This document shows, in pieces, positions 22,162 through 28,340 of a DNA stretch of 28,340 nucleotides. The stretch spans positions 1 through 28,340 of the IMG/VR virus record IMGVR_UViG_3300040801_003312; one strand, given 5' to 3'. A program made the translations under genes and the position numbers. The notes beneath the pieces were generated by a model. The model had not been told where the DNA came from and made no database searches. It worked only from the letters and a program-made list of their open reading frames with translations. How positions within the stretch are numbered: the first letter of the stretch is position 1; every line of letters starts with the position of its first letter. The stretch comes from a virus.

Positions 22162-22548
22162 TCAATTTCTTTTATATGAATTATATTCTACATCACGATT
22201 GAAATATTCTTGTGTGTCTGTGTCTGTATCAATAATTCTAACTTTTGTTGAATATATTTTATTTAAATTATCTAAATTATCCTGTGTTAAATCACTTAAT
22301 TCAACTTCTTTATCTATTTCATAAATAAAAAAATCATATAAACCATAAGTTTTTTCAATTTTTCCTTCTAATAAAGATGTTCCTGAATTTAATATTATGT
22401 TAAATTTGTCATATCTTAAATTAGTTTCAGTTATATTTGTTGTGAATATAACGTTGTCAATATCAATTATTATATTATTACCCGAATTCGTTAAAAAAGG
22501 TGTAATATTTATGTATAAATCATTACTATTATTTGATAAATTTATCAT
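22162..22548 (-). CDS. Small structural-type protein, unknown
   Basis: 128 aa, beta-rich (NSNDLYINITPFLTNSGNNI, then RYDKFNIILNSGTSLLEGKI). The RYDxFxI and GxYDFFIYEI pattern resembles small proteins found beside structural genes in Bacteroidota phages, but I cannot name a role. It starts a transcription unit that leads into the portal (19-bp gap to its start). It is separated from the tail tube gene by a terminator and a promoter-like motif. Confidence 0.6.
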   Translation of the reverse strand: MINLSNNSNDLYINITPFLTNSGNNIIIDIDNVIFTTNITETNLRYDKFNIILNSGTSLLEGKIEKTYGLYDFFIYEIDKEVELSDLTQDNLDNLNKIYSTKVRIIDTDTDTQEYFNRDVEYNSYKRN

Positions 22549-22565
22549 ATTTTGATATATTTTAC

Positions 22566-22584
22566 TATTATATATTAAATTTTA
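22566..22584 (-). promoter_or_regulatory. Candidate promoter for the portal unit
   Basis: The minus strand reads TAAAATTTAATATATAATA, with TATATA 21-26 nt before the ATG at 22548. It lies just after the terminator at 22590-22627, marking a new transcription unit. Confidence 0.45.
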
Positions 22585-22589
22585 TTATC

Positions 22590-22627
22590 AAAAAAAAAGA
22601 GTTATAATATTATTATAACTCTTTTTT
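22590..22627 (-). terminator. Terminator after the tail tube gene
   Basis: AGAGTTATAATA (22598-22609) and TATTATAACTCT (22611-22622) form a near-perfect palindrome flanked by nine As and six Ts, so it can act on either strand. On the minus strand it closes the capsid and tail tube unit. Confidence 0.8.
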
Positions 22628-22655
22628 AAAAAATAAACAAATTTTAATTATGAAA

Positions 22656-23192
22656 CTAACTTATGTAACTAGAAAATACTGTTTTAGATTCGATAAAAGG
22701 TGCTGGATTTTTTGCAAATCCACTTAATGTTATATCAAGACCATTAAATTCACCTGAAGCTGCACCACTATTTGCATTGTCAGCAGTTGGATAAAGACCT
22801 TTTGATATTCCAACAAGTCTATAATAATCATTATTATCTTGTATAATAGCAAAAGTTTTTGTTGATCTAAAAAACATTAACGCATTTCTTTTATCATTAT
22901 CAAATTTCTTAAAAGTCATATATAACTGTTCATCACTTGCAATAGAATCATCTCTACCTGCATAGGTACCTGGTTCGTTATAGTATGCTTTTTCTTCGTC
23001 AAAAACATATTCTTTTAAAGTTGTTGAACTTGAAAGAGCGGAAGTTAATCCAGTTATTATATTATCTGAATCATATTCAATTTCATCAGAATCTAAATTG
23101 CTAAATTCACCTATCCATACTCTTTTCAATCCTCCAACAGTTTGAATATCACAGTTTTGACTTATACCTATATTTGTTAAACATTCACTCAT
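22656..23192 (-). CDS. Major tail tube protein
   Basis: 178 aa. The opening MSECLTNIGISQNCDIQTVG, then GLKRVWIGEF, and the closing NSGAASGEFNGLDITLSGFA, then KNPAPF, are typical of tail tube proteins of Bacteroidota phages, which polymerise into the stacked rings of the tail. Middle strands (TFAIIQDNNDYYRLVGISKG) fit the beta-sandwich of the tube fold. It follows the capsid gene by 33 bp and is closed by a terminator, consistent with strong separate expression of the two most abundant virion proteins. Confidence 0.75.
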   Translation of the reverse strand: MSECLTNIGISQNCDIQTVGGLKRVWIGEFSNLDSDEIEYDSDNIITGLTSALSSSTTLKEYVFDEEKAYYNEPGTYAGRDDSIASDEQLYMTFKKFDNDKRNALMFFRSTKTFAIIQDNNDYYRLVGISKGLYPTADNANSGAASGEFNGLDITLSGFAKNPAPFIESKTVFSSYIS

Positions 23193-23225
23193 CTTATGTG
23201 TATAAATTCTTTTTTATCTTTGCTA

Positions 23226-24191
23226 TTATGCAGTCGCAAAGTTAACTGTAATATATTCCGGTCTCCCTACTTGGAATCCCATTGTAAAATATACTAATAG
23301 ATAATCACAAATATTTTCACCAGATCCTTTTCTCCATTCTGCCATATAATCTGATTTTCCTTTAGTTACAGCCTTATACATATTTTTAGGTTGGCCAAGA
23401 ACCATATAATTATACCCCTCTAAACCTTCAACACCAACAGCAGTAATATTAGGACTATTAGGTAATTGCATTTTCAATTCACCATTCTGAACATTTTTTT
23501 GAAACATAGGGTTTGATGTTAGTGTTGTATTATACGCTCTTAACAAGTTATAAAAATTACTAACACTCATAAATAATACTTGTTCTTTTGATCTAACTCT
23601 AATATCTTGAGCATTAATCATTTCACTTATAATATCATCAATAGTATCCTCAGTAACACCACTTGCATCTGTTAATGTTGTTGCTGTATTTACCGAAGTT
23701 GATGCAGATAATGTTTGAATTATTCCATCAAATTTATTTAAATTTTTTCCACCAGATCCACCGTCTTCAGCAAGCCAAATAGCCTGTTCAGCAGCAACCT
23801 TAATTTCACCAAGAACAGCTTTTTCAATATCACTTTTGAAAGCATCTTCATTTTTATTTAAATAAAAACTTTGCCATTCATCAAATAGTGTTCTCATGTT
23901 GTATTTTTTAGGAACTGTGATTGGAACAGCTGTAATAGTTTGTTGATCCCAAGTTGTGTCTCCTGTTGATGTGTATGAACAAGTTGTTCCATCCTCAAAA
24001 AATATTTCTTCATCTAATAGATTCATTTTATGAGTTCCAGTATAACAAGGATAATCATTCAGTAAATTTAAAGTCGTTCCATAAATTTCCTGTAATATTA
24101 AAGAAGGATTTAAGTCAGCGATGTGATCAGCTAAACTTGATACGTCATGATCAAATTTTTCTTTAATGTTTTTAAATGTAATTTTTTCCAT
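23226..24191 (-). CDS. Major capsid protein (HK97-fold type)
   Basis: 321 aa. The N-terminal region is helical (EKFDHDVSSLADHIADLNPS), as in capsid subunits lacking a fused scaffold. The middle has TTWDQQTITAVPITVPKKYN, and the axial region ends with NICDYLLVYFTMGFQVGRPE and YITVNF, resembling HK97-fold capsid C-termini. The length suits a T=7 or smaller capsid. It follows the scaffold gene (23-bp gap) and the prohead protease, the usual maturation trio. Confidence 0.8.
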   Translation of the reverse strand: MEKITFKNIKEKFDHDVSSLADHIADLNPSLILQEIYGTTLNLLNDYPCYTGTHKMNLLDEEIFFEDGTTCSYTSTGDTTWDQQTITAVPITVPKKYNMRTLFDEWQSFYLNKNEDAFKSDIEKAVLGEIKVAAEQAIWLAEDGGSGGKNLNKFDGIIQTLSASTSVNTATTLTDASGVTEDTIDDIISEMINAQDIRVRSKEQVLFMSVSNFYNLLRAYNTTLTSNPMFQKNVQNGELKMQLPNSPNITAVGVEGLEGYNYMVLGQPKNMYKAVTKGKSDYMAEWRKGSGENICDYLLVYFTMGFQVGRPEYITVNFATA

Positions 24192-24214
24192 TTTAATTTT
24201 AATTTTTTTTTATC

Positions 24215-24769
24215 TTATTGGTTATCCAACCAAGAATATTTCCTATAATTTTCTTTTATTTCTGATTTAACAATAGATGTTGAACCATCTAAATTTTTAA
24301 TTTTCTCAATATCTTTATTCAACTTTTTATAATTTTCTTTTAATTCTGTTAAATCAATTTCTTTTTTAGAAAATTCTTTTTCTTTTTCATCTTCTGTTTT
24401 AAATTTTTCAAGAATGTTTTGTAAAATACTTGCAAAATCTTCAATATTTTTTTCAATTTTAGAAAATCTTTGTTCATATTCTTCGTGAATACTCATTGAA
24501 ACTTCTTTTGTTTCTTCTTTTGTTTCTTCTTTTTTTATTTCTTCAATCTTTACAATTTTTCCATCTTTAATTTCAACATTTTTACCATCAATTTCAATTA
24601 CAGAATCTTCAATAGGTGTTTCTTTTTCTTCTTCACCTTCAACAGTAATTAACATAACTGCTTCACCTTCTTTTAATTCATTATATCTAACTTTTTTACC
24701 ATCAATTTCAATATCTTTGAAATTTTCTGTCTTAGAAAAATAATTTTTAAAATCATTTAATACTTTCAT
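24215..24769 (-). CDS. Scaffold-like protein
   Basis: 184 aa, mostly acidic and Lys/Glu-rich. The first 80 residues have short beta repeats with the pattern I-D-G-K-x-V and D-G-K-I-V-K-I (IEIDGKNVEIKDGKIVKIEE). A long coiled coil follows (EQRFSKIEKNIEDFASILQN). This layout is seen in scaffold or assembly proteins next to capsid genes in Bacteroidota phages. It is located between the protease and the capsid gene, so it would line the prohead and be removed on maturation. Confidence 0.72.
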   Translation of the reverse strand: MKVLNDFKNYFSKTENFKDIEIDGKKVRYNELKEGEAVMLITVEGEEEKETPIEDSVIEIDGKNVEIKDGKIVKIEEIKKEETKEETKEVSMSIHEEYEQRFSKIEKNIEDFASILQNILEKFKTEDEKEKEFSKKEIDLTELKENYKKLNKDIEKIKNLDGSTSIVKSEIKENYRKYSWLDNQ

Positions 24770-24798
24770 TTTAAATACATTTTTTTTTATAATATAAT

Positions 24799-24816
24799 CT
24801 TATATATTAAGATTTA
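24799..24816 (-). promoter_or_regulatory. Candidate promoter for the scaffold-capsid unit
   Basis: The minus strand has AAATCTTAATATATAAG, with TATATA at 24801-24806, 32-37 nt before the ATG at 24769. It overlaps the end of the protease gene. Confidence 0.35.
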
Positions 24817-25460
24817 TTTTTATTTTTTATTTCCTCAAACTCTTTATAAAACTTGGATAATATCATATTTTTATCATCATTTGATAAATCATTATTATCA
24901 ATTATTTTCTTAAAAAGTTTATTATAATCATATTTATTTAGTATAGTGTCATCAAGTTTCAATTCAACAGAAAATCCTTCAACACCATCATTTTTTATAA
25001 TTTCCCAAACTTTATCATTATTAACTTTCATTGTTCCCATCCAAGTCCCAACAGGAACATTTATACCTAATTTTTTTGATTTATCAAATTGTTCATCTGA
25101 TACAATCCAATTTTCAATTAATGTGCAGCCTTCAACTAAACTATCATGTTCAAATGTAGTATTTGAATTTCTTCTATTGATCATGTAGTCTTCAACAAAC
25201 TGTTCAATAGTTTCTTTAGAAAAATAACAGTAATAAAGTTCATTAGTATCTTTATCAATTCTCCCAATTCTTTTTTCTGGAATCATAATTGGTCCTGTAA
25301 TAATTCTTTTTTCTTTATTATCTATTTTAAAATTAATGATATTTTTATTATCTTTTGAAAATTTTAAAAATTTTGATTCAATCGCTGGATTTTTCACAAT
25401 AGATATGGCATTAATAAATTGTTTGCTTATATCATCTATTTTTATTTCTATTTCCTTCAT
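24807..25460 (-). CDS. Prohead protease, XkdF type (peptidase S78-like)
   Basis: 217 aa. The conserved core is NTTFEHDSLVEG (His105), LIENWIVSDEQFDKSKKLGI, NVPVGTWMGTMKV and NDGVEGFSVELKL (Ser164), the pattern of the XkdF family. In this family the His and Ser are the expected catalytic pair. It should trim the scaffold and the capsid N-terminus during head maturation. The opening (ISKQFINAISIVKNPAIE) is also typical. Position ahead of scaffold and capsid agrees. The frame is short and complete. Confidence 0.82.
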   Translation of the reverse strand: MKEIEIKIDDISKQFINAISIVKNPAIESKFLKFSKDNKNIINFKIDNKEKRIITGPIMIPEKRIGRIDKDTNELYYCYFSKETIEQFVEDYMINRRNSNTTFEHDSLVEGCTLIENWIVSDEQFDKSKKLGINVPVGTWMGTMKVNNDKVWEIIKNDGVEGFSVELKLDDTILNKYDYNKLFKKIIDNNDLSNDDKNMILSKFYKEFEEIKNKNKS

Positions 25461-25477
25461 TTTAAATATATTTTTTT

Positions 25478-27523
25478 TTATAATAAACTATCTGATTCTA
25501 TTATTTTAACTTTCCTTTCAGTTCTATTGAATTCACCTTGAGAAATTACAACAGGTATTTGTTTAATGGCATTTGCAATATCACTTGGGTCAATTATGTT
25601 TGTATTTATTGAACCTGATTCCCCAGCTATTCCACCATCAGCAAATCTAACACCACCACCAACTTCATTTATCTGGCTTAAAATTGGTTTAAACATTGCC
25701 GTTGATTTTGCATTTATTACTGATTCTCCATTACTCAAACTTGCTGGTATTGAATCACTAAAACCATTTCCAAGTCCTTTTATCATTCCACCTTTTGCAA
25801 ATTTTTGTCTTGAAATAGTTGCTATTTGTATAGCACCCATTGCAGCAGCAGCAGCAGCCATAATTGGACCAAGTGGCATTGAATATTGTGCTAAGTTTTT
25901 TGATACTGATAGAGCTGTGTCAATAACTGCTTGTATAATTGCCATTTTTTTTTCTTTTTCAGCATATTTCTTTTTTATTTGTTCCTTTTTCTTTTCATTA
26001 TCCCCAGCCATATCAAGTTCTTGTTGCATTTGTAATTGATTAAAACTTGATAATGTTCCAATTATTGCAGTTGCACCCTGAACAAAGTTTTCTTGATTCT
26101 TTAACCTTTCATCTTGTAATTTTTTATCATCCTCAAGTATTTTATCATTTTTATTTTGGTTAATTTCGATCATTCCCTCATTAAATATTTGTTCTTGTTC
26201 TTGTTTTTGTAAATTAAAATTTTCCTGTGTTTCTAAATAAAGATTATTTTTTTCTTCTTCAGATATTTCCATTAATTCAATTTCTTTCAAACGTCTTTCT
26301 TCTTCTTGTTCTAATCTTTTTAAATTTGCATCCCTTTCAATTTCTAATATTCTTTGTTGTTTTTCAAATTCATTCTCAATGTCTTTAGTATTTAATAGTT
26401 CTCTTTTTTGTTGATTTTCAATTATTAAATCCTGTGCTTCATTCGCAGCGTCTTGATTTAATTTTGCAATTTCTTCTTTTGTTCTTTTGTCTTCTTCTGT
26501 TAATCTATTTTCAGTCTTTTTTAATTTAATCATAGTCATAGTAGATTGTTCAGAAATTTGGGCAATCTTCGCTTCCTGTTCAGCAATAGCCCTCAAATCT
26601 TCATCTTTAGACGAAGAAATTTCAGCCTCAGCTTTCATATTTTCTAATCGATCTTGTTCAATTTTAAGTCTTTCGTCTAAATTCTTTTTCTCTAATTCAG
26701 CAGCATTTCTTGACGCTTCAAGCCTTTCGTCTAAAGTATTATTTGTGTCTTCGGCAATATCTCGATATTGAGCAATTTTTTTATTACGCTCTGCTTCGAT
26801 TGGAATTAAAGATGTTTCTGCCCTGTAAATTCTTTGATATTCAGCTTCAACAGCAGCAGCTGCCTTTCCAGCATCTTTTAAATTTTTAATCAATTTGCTT
26901 TCTTTGACCTTATTTTCAACTTTATCTATTCCATTTTCTACACCTGTCCACATTTGAATATTTGCATTTGCAACATCTTTTAAGCCTTGTTTCCAATCTT
27001 TTGTAAACAATTTAACAATACCTTTTCCCATTACACCGATGGCTTTAAATCGATTTATAATGTTATCCATTAACATTTTACCTATATCTTTGATCGCCTG
27101 CTTTGGGTCATCCCACATAGCCTTAAAACGATTTCCAAACTCTGTTATAAATGTAGTATTTTCTTTAAAATTTTTGAAAAAATCTACAACTGAATCTACA
27201 GCTACAGCTATAACAGCATTAACAGAAGCCATAACTTTTTTAAATTCGTTGGCAAAGGTAGCATTACTCATTAGAGCATCACTAATCTTTTTTATTAGTC
27301 CAATGATTGCTGTTATAATTACCAAAGGCCCCGCCTTTAATACATTTCCAACTGCCTGGAAACCTTTCTTCATCACACCTGTGCCTTTTCCTACATCTTT
27401 AGTAGATTTATCAACATTTTTTGTTGATTTTTCAACTTTTTCAACTTCTTTTTCAACTTTACTAATGTTTGAAACTGCGCCACTCGAATCAACATTCATC
27501 TTTATATTAACCTCTTCTGCCAT
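25478..27523 (-). CDS. Tail tape measure protein
   Basis: 681 aa protein that fixes tail length and leaves the tail at infection. It has a polar N-terminal coil (SKVEKEVEKVEKSTKNVDKS), hydrophobic segments (LKAGPLVIITAIIGLIKKIS, about 62-81), a long Glu/Lys/Gln coiled coil (about 230-500) and an Ala-rich membrane-like segment (PLGPIMAAAAAAMGAIQIAT). It ends with a C-terminal FAKGGMIKGLGNGFSDSIPA, then SNGESVIN, a common tape measure ending. At about 0.15 nm per residue the tail would be near 100 nm. No lysozyme or peptidase motif is visible. The start is at 27523, 18 bp inside the small gene at 27502-27639. Confidence 0.88.
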   Translation of the reverse strand: MAEEVNIKMNVDSSGAVSNISKVEKEVEKVEKSTKNVDKSTKDVGKGTGVMKKGFQAVGNVLKAGPLVIITAIIGLIKKISDALMSNATFANEFKKVMASVNAVIAVAVDSVVDFFKNFKENTTFITEFGNRFKAMWDDPKQAIKDIGKMLMDNIINRFKAIGVMGKGIVKLFTKDWKQGLKDVANANIQMWTGVENGIDKVENKVKESKLIKNLKDAGKAAAAVEAEYQRIYRAETSLIPIEAERNKKIAQYRDIAEDTNNTLDERLEASRNAAELEKKNLDERLKIEQDRLENMKAEAEISSSKDEDLRAIAEQEAKIAQISEQSTMTMIKLKKTENRLTEEDKRTKEEIAKLNQDAANEAQDLIIENQQKRELLNTKDIENEFEKQQRILEIERDANLKRLEQEEERRLKEIELMEISEEEKNNLYLETQENFNLQKQEQEQIFNEGMIEINQNKNDKILEDDKKLQDERLKNQENFVQGATAIIGTLSSFNQLQMQQELDMAGDNEKKKEQIKKKYAEKEKKMAIIQAVIDTALSVSKNLAQYSMPLGPIMAAAAAAMGAIQIATISRQKFAKGGMIKGLGNGFSDSIPASLSNGESVINAKSTAMFKPILSQINEVGGGVRFADGGIAGESGSINTNIIDPSDIANAIKQIPVVISQGEFNRTERKVKIIESDSLL

Positions 27524-27639
27524 TTTTTATTTTTGTATTTTTTTAATTCTTTATCAAAAAACTTTTTTTCAATTATTATATCATTTAATTTGAATAAAGA
27601 AAAGATAATTACTTTATTTAGTTCATCAATATATTTCAT
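27502..27639 (-). CDS. Short overlapping ORF before the tape measure gene
   Basis: 45 codons, beginning MKYIDELNKVIIFSLFKLND and ending KNKKWQKRLI. It overlaps the end of the gene at 27626-27880 by 14 bp (its ATG lies in the last codons of that gene) and the tape measure start by 22 bp. Without it a gap of about 100 bp would remain between the two genes. Amphipathic and basic; no family recognised. It could be a small chaperone-like or coupling protein, or not translated at all. Confidence 0.45.
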   Translation of the reverse strand: MKYIDELNKVIIFSLFKLNDIIIEKKFFDKELKKYKNKKWQKRLI

Positions 27640-27880
27640 ATTTAATTATTTTTATTTTTCCTTTTTTTACTGACTTTTTTTTAATTTCAAAATAATCATT
27701 TATTAAGTTATCAATTTTTTCTTCATTAAAAGAAAATAAATTAGTATGTTTGATAATTATAGAATTATCATTTATATTATATATTAATTGTATATTTAAA
27801 TTTCTAAATTTGTAAGGAATCCTAAATATCTCAATCAGTTTAGAAAACTCAGTTTCAAAATTTTCAAATAATTTGAACAT
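27626..27880 (-). CDS. Unknown protein, 84 aa, before the tape measure gene
   Basis: Mixed alpha/beta, basic C-terminus (KKKSVKKGKIKIIKYEIY), ending in TGA. No family recognised. It is the first gene of the tape measure unit on the minus strand and has a TATATA motif about 21-28 nt upstream. Its place between the chaperone and the tape measure suggests a role in tail assembly, by position only. Confidence 0.6.
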   Translation of the reverse strand: MFKLFENFETEFSKLIEIFRIPYKFRNLNIQLIYNINDNSIIIKHTNLFSFNEEKIDNLINDYFEIKKKSVKKGKIKIIKYEIY

Positions 27881-27898
27881 TGTTGTTTTATTTTTTTA

Positions 27899-27934
27899 AG
27901 TATATATAAATAAAAAATTTTAATATATAGTTAT
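27899..27934. promoter_or_regulatory. Divergent candidate promoter pair
   Basis: One AAAATTTT core serves both directions. On the minus strand TATATATA (27901-27908) is 21-28 nt before the ATG at 27880. On the plus strand TTTTAATATATAG puts TATATA (27924-27929) 22 nt before the ATG at 27951. Confidence 0.45.
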
Positions 27935-27950
27935 AAATAATTTTTGTAAT

Positions 27951-28094
27951 ATGAAACAAATGATAATTAAAGAATTAATAAAAAATTCAGAAAATATTGA
28001 TTTATTTAAAGATAAAATTGAAAATATTATTGAAAAAAAATATAATGATTTTATCATAAAAGAATATGAAAAAATACAAAATAAGGATAAATAA
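27951..28094 (+). CDS. Small helical protein, 47 aa
   Basis: MKQMIIKELIKNSENIDLFK opens a charged, amphipathic helical protein ending YEKIQNKDK. It has its own promoter-like motif, an ATG after an A/T-rich leader, and a strong terminator 50 bp beyond its stop. That makes it one of only two plus-strand genes. No family recognised. Its head-to-head place with the tail genes and separate control suggest a regulator or early peptide; this is inference. Confidence 0.5.
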   Translation: MKQMIIKELIKNSENIDLFKDKIENIIEKKYNDFIIKEYEKIQNKDK

Positions 28095-28095
28095 T

Positions 28096-28106
28096 TTTAA
28101 TATATA
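28096..28106 (+). promoter_or_regulatory. Second plus-strand TATATA motif
   Basis: TTTTAATATATAA matches the recurrent promoter-like motif but no gene follows; the terminator is about 40-70 nt downstream. It could make a short RNA, or be chance in AT-rich sequence. Confidence 0.25.
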
Positions 28107-28146
28107 AATTTATAAATTAGGCATAGTTTATTAATTGTTTTTTTGA

Positions 28147-28177
28147 AGCAGATAAATTTTATTTATCTGCTTTTTTT
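28147..28177 (+). terminator. Terminator for the plus-strand small gene
   Basis: AGCAGATAAA (28147-28156) and TTTATCTGCT (28162-28171) form a 10-bp stem with a 5-nt loop, followed by seven Ts. On the minus strand the stem overlaps the stop codon of the tail chaperone extension. Confidence 0.8.
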
Positions 28178-28340
28178 CATTCTACTCTCAATGACCTTAT
28201 CTCTATTAATTCTATATTGTATAAAATTCAAACATTCGGTAATTGTTAATTTATAAATATATTCAAGTTTAGTAATATCATTTTCAGCGAGGGATTTTAT
28301 TAAAGCATCAACACCATAAATTTCACTAAATTTTTTTTCT
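28163..28340 (-). CDS. Tail assembly chaperone, -1 frame extension (C-terminal part)
   Basis: Continuation of the frameshifted chaperone frame after the circle junction, ending at TAA 28163-28165 with residues ESRMKKSR. Bases 28224-28340 duplicate 1-117, so this frame is seen twice in the window. The arms of the plus-strand terminator hairpin at 28147-28171 overlap the stop codon, so the two opposing units abut tightly here. No ORF can be called here on the window as cut, because the frame has no start of its own downstream of the junction; it only makes sense once the sequence is circularised. Confidence 0.72.
   Translation of the reverse strand, partial: EKKFSEIYGVDALIKSLAENDITKLEYIYKLTITECLNFIQYRINRDKVIESRMKKSR
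28224..28340. repeat. Terminal direct repeat, right copy (circle closure)
   Basis: Exact copy of bases 1-117. Removing it leaves 28,223 unique bases. A length of 117 also matches a k-mer size used by common metagenome assemblers, which fits an assembly overlap; that last point is inference. Confidence 0.95.

Noticed and set aside
25566-27593. Long plus-strand ORFs opposite the tape measure gene (25566-26039, 26487-26771, 27039-27593)
   Set aside because: Their proteins are rich in Ser, Phe and Ile as expected for the antisense of Glu/Lys-rich coiled coil. They have no domains and the minus-strand gene is clear.
1-28340. A recoded genetic code (TGA or TAG read as amino acid)
   Set aside because: Genes end normally at TAA, TAG and TGA (for example TGA at 27626-27628 and TAG at 119-121) and conserved proteins show no internal stops.
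1-28340. tRNA or rRNA genes
   Set aside because: I saw no cloverleaf-like segment with GC-richer arms or a conserved T-loop in any intergenic gap. A tRNAscan run would be decisive.

Overview
The window looks like one complete genome of a small tailed bacteriophage with a long, non-contractile (siphovirus-like) tail. Bases 1-117 are repeated exactly at 28224-28340, so the unique sequence is 28,223 bp and closes into a circle. The host is probably a member of the Bacteroidota, perhaps a flavobacterium. The reasons are the very high A+T content, the absence of Shine-Dalgarno sequences (starts are preceded by A-rich stretches instead), a lipoprotein signal with an acidic stretch after the lipid-bearing cysteine, and virion proteins of the types seen in Bacteroidota phages. 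TGA acts as a stop codon, so the standard bacterial code applies.

Nearly everything is on the minus strand and is read from high to low coordinates. The virion block starts at a divergent promoter region near 27.9 kb. It runs through two small genes, tape measure, prohead protease, scaffold, major capsid and tail tube, ending at a terminator near 22.6 kb. A second run carries a small structural protein, a portal with a MuF-like C-terminal metal-binding motif, an adaptor, a DUF1360-like membrane protein, tail terminator and tail completion proteins. The tail tip proteins, a YadA-like repetitive fibre, a membrane/coiled-coil protein, a LamG-type protein and a small unknown follow. This block converges on the only sizeable plus-strand gene, an orphan C5 cytosine methyltransferase at 10.1-11.2 kb.

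Between 7.1 and 10 kb lies an accessory zone of four separately terminated genes: a tetrapeptide-repeat protein, an unknown, a surface-type lipoprotein and a triple helix-turn-helix protein. They are interleaved with two copies of a non-coding module of about 340 bp and three copies of an inverted-repeat element whose loop is reversed in one copy. From 7.0 to 4.0 kb are small unknown genes, including a very acidic protein. From 3.9 kb to the window start are an HNH endonuclease, a Ser-Glu-Gln repeat protein, small and large terminase and the tail assembly chaperone.

The tail chaperone gene is interrupted by the arbitrary ends of the window. Reading across the junction, a -1 frameshift at a U-UUU-UUA heptamer would join the 0-frame protein to an 83-residue extension. 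This is the classic G/GT arrangement, but here it sits after the large terminase. A TATATA-centred motif lies about 18-40 nt upstream of the start codon of most first genes of apparent transcription units and may be a phage promoter. I could not recognise any DNA polymerase, primase, helicase, integrase or endolysin, so replication and lysis are either host-dependent or carried by unrecognised genes.
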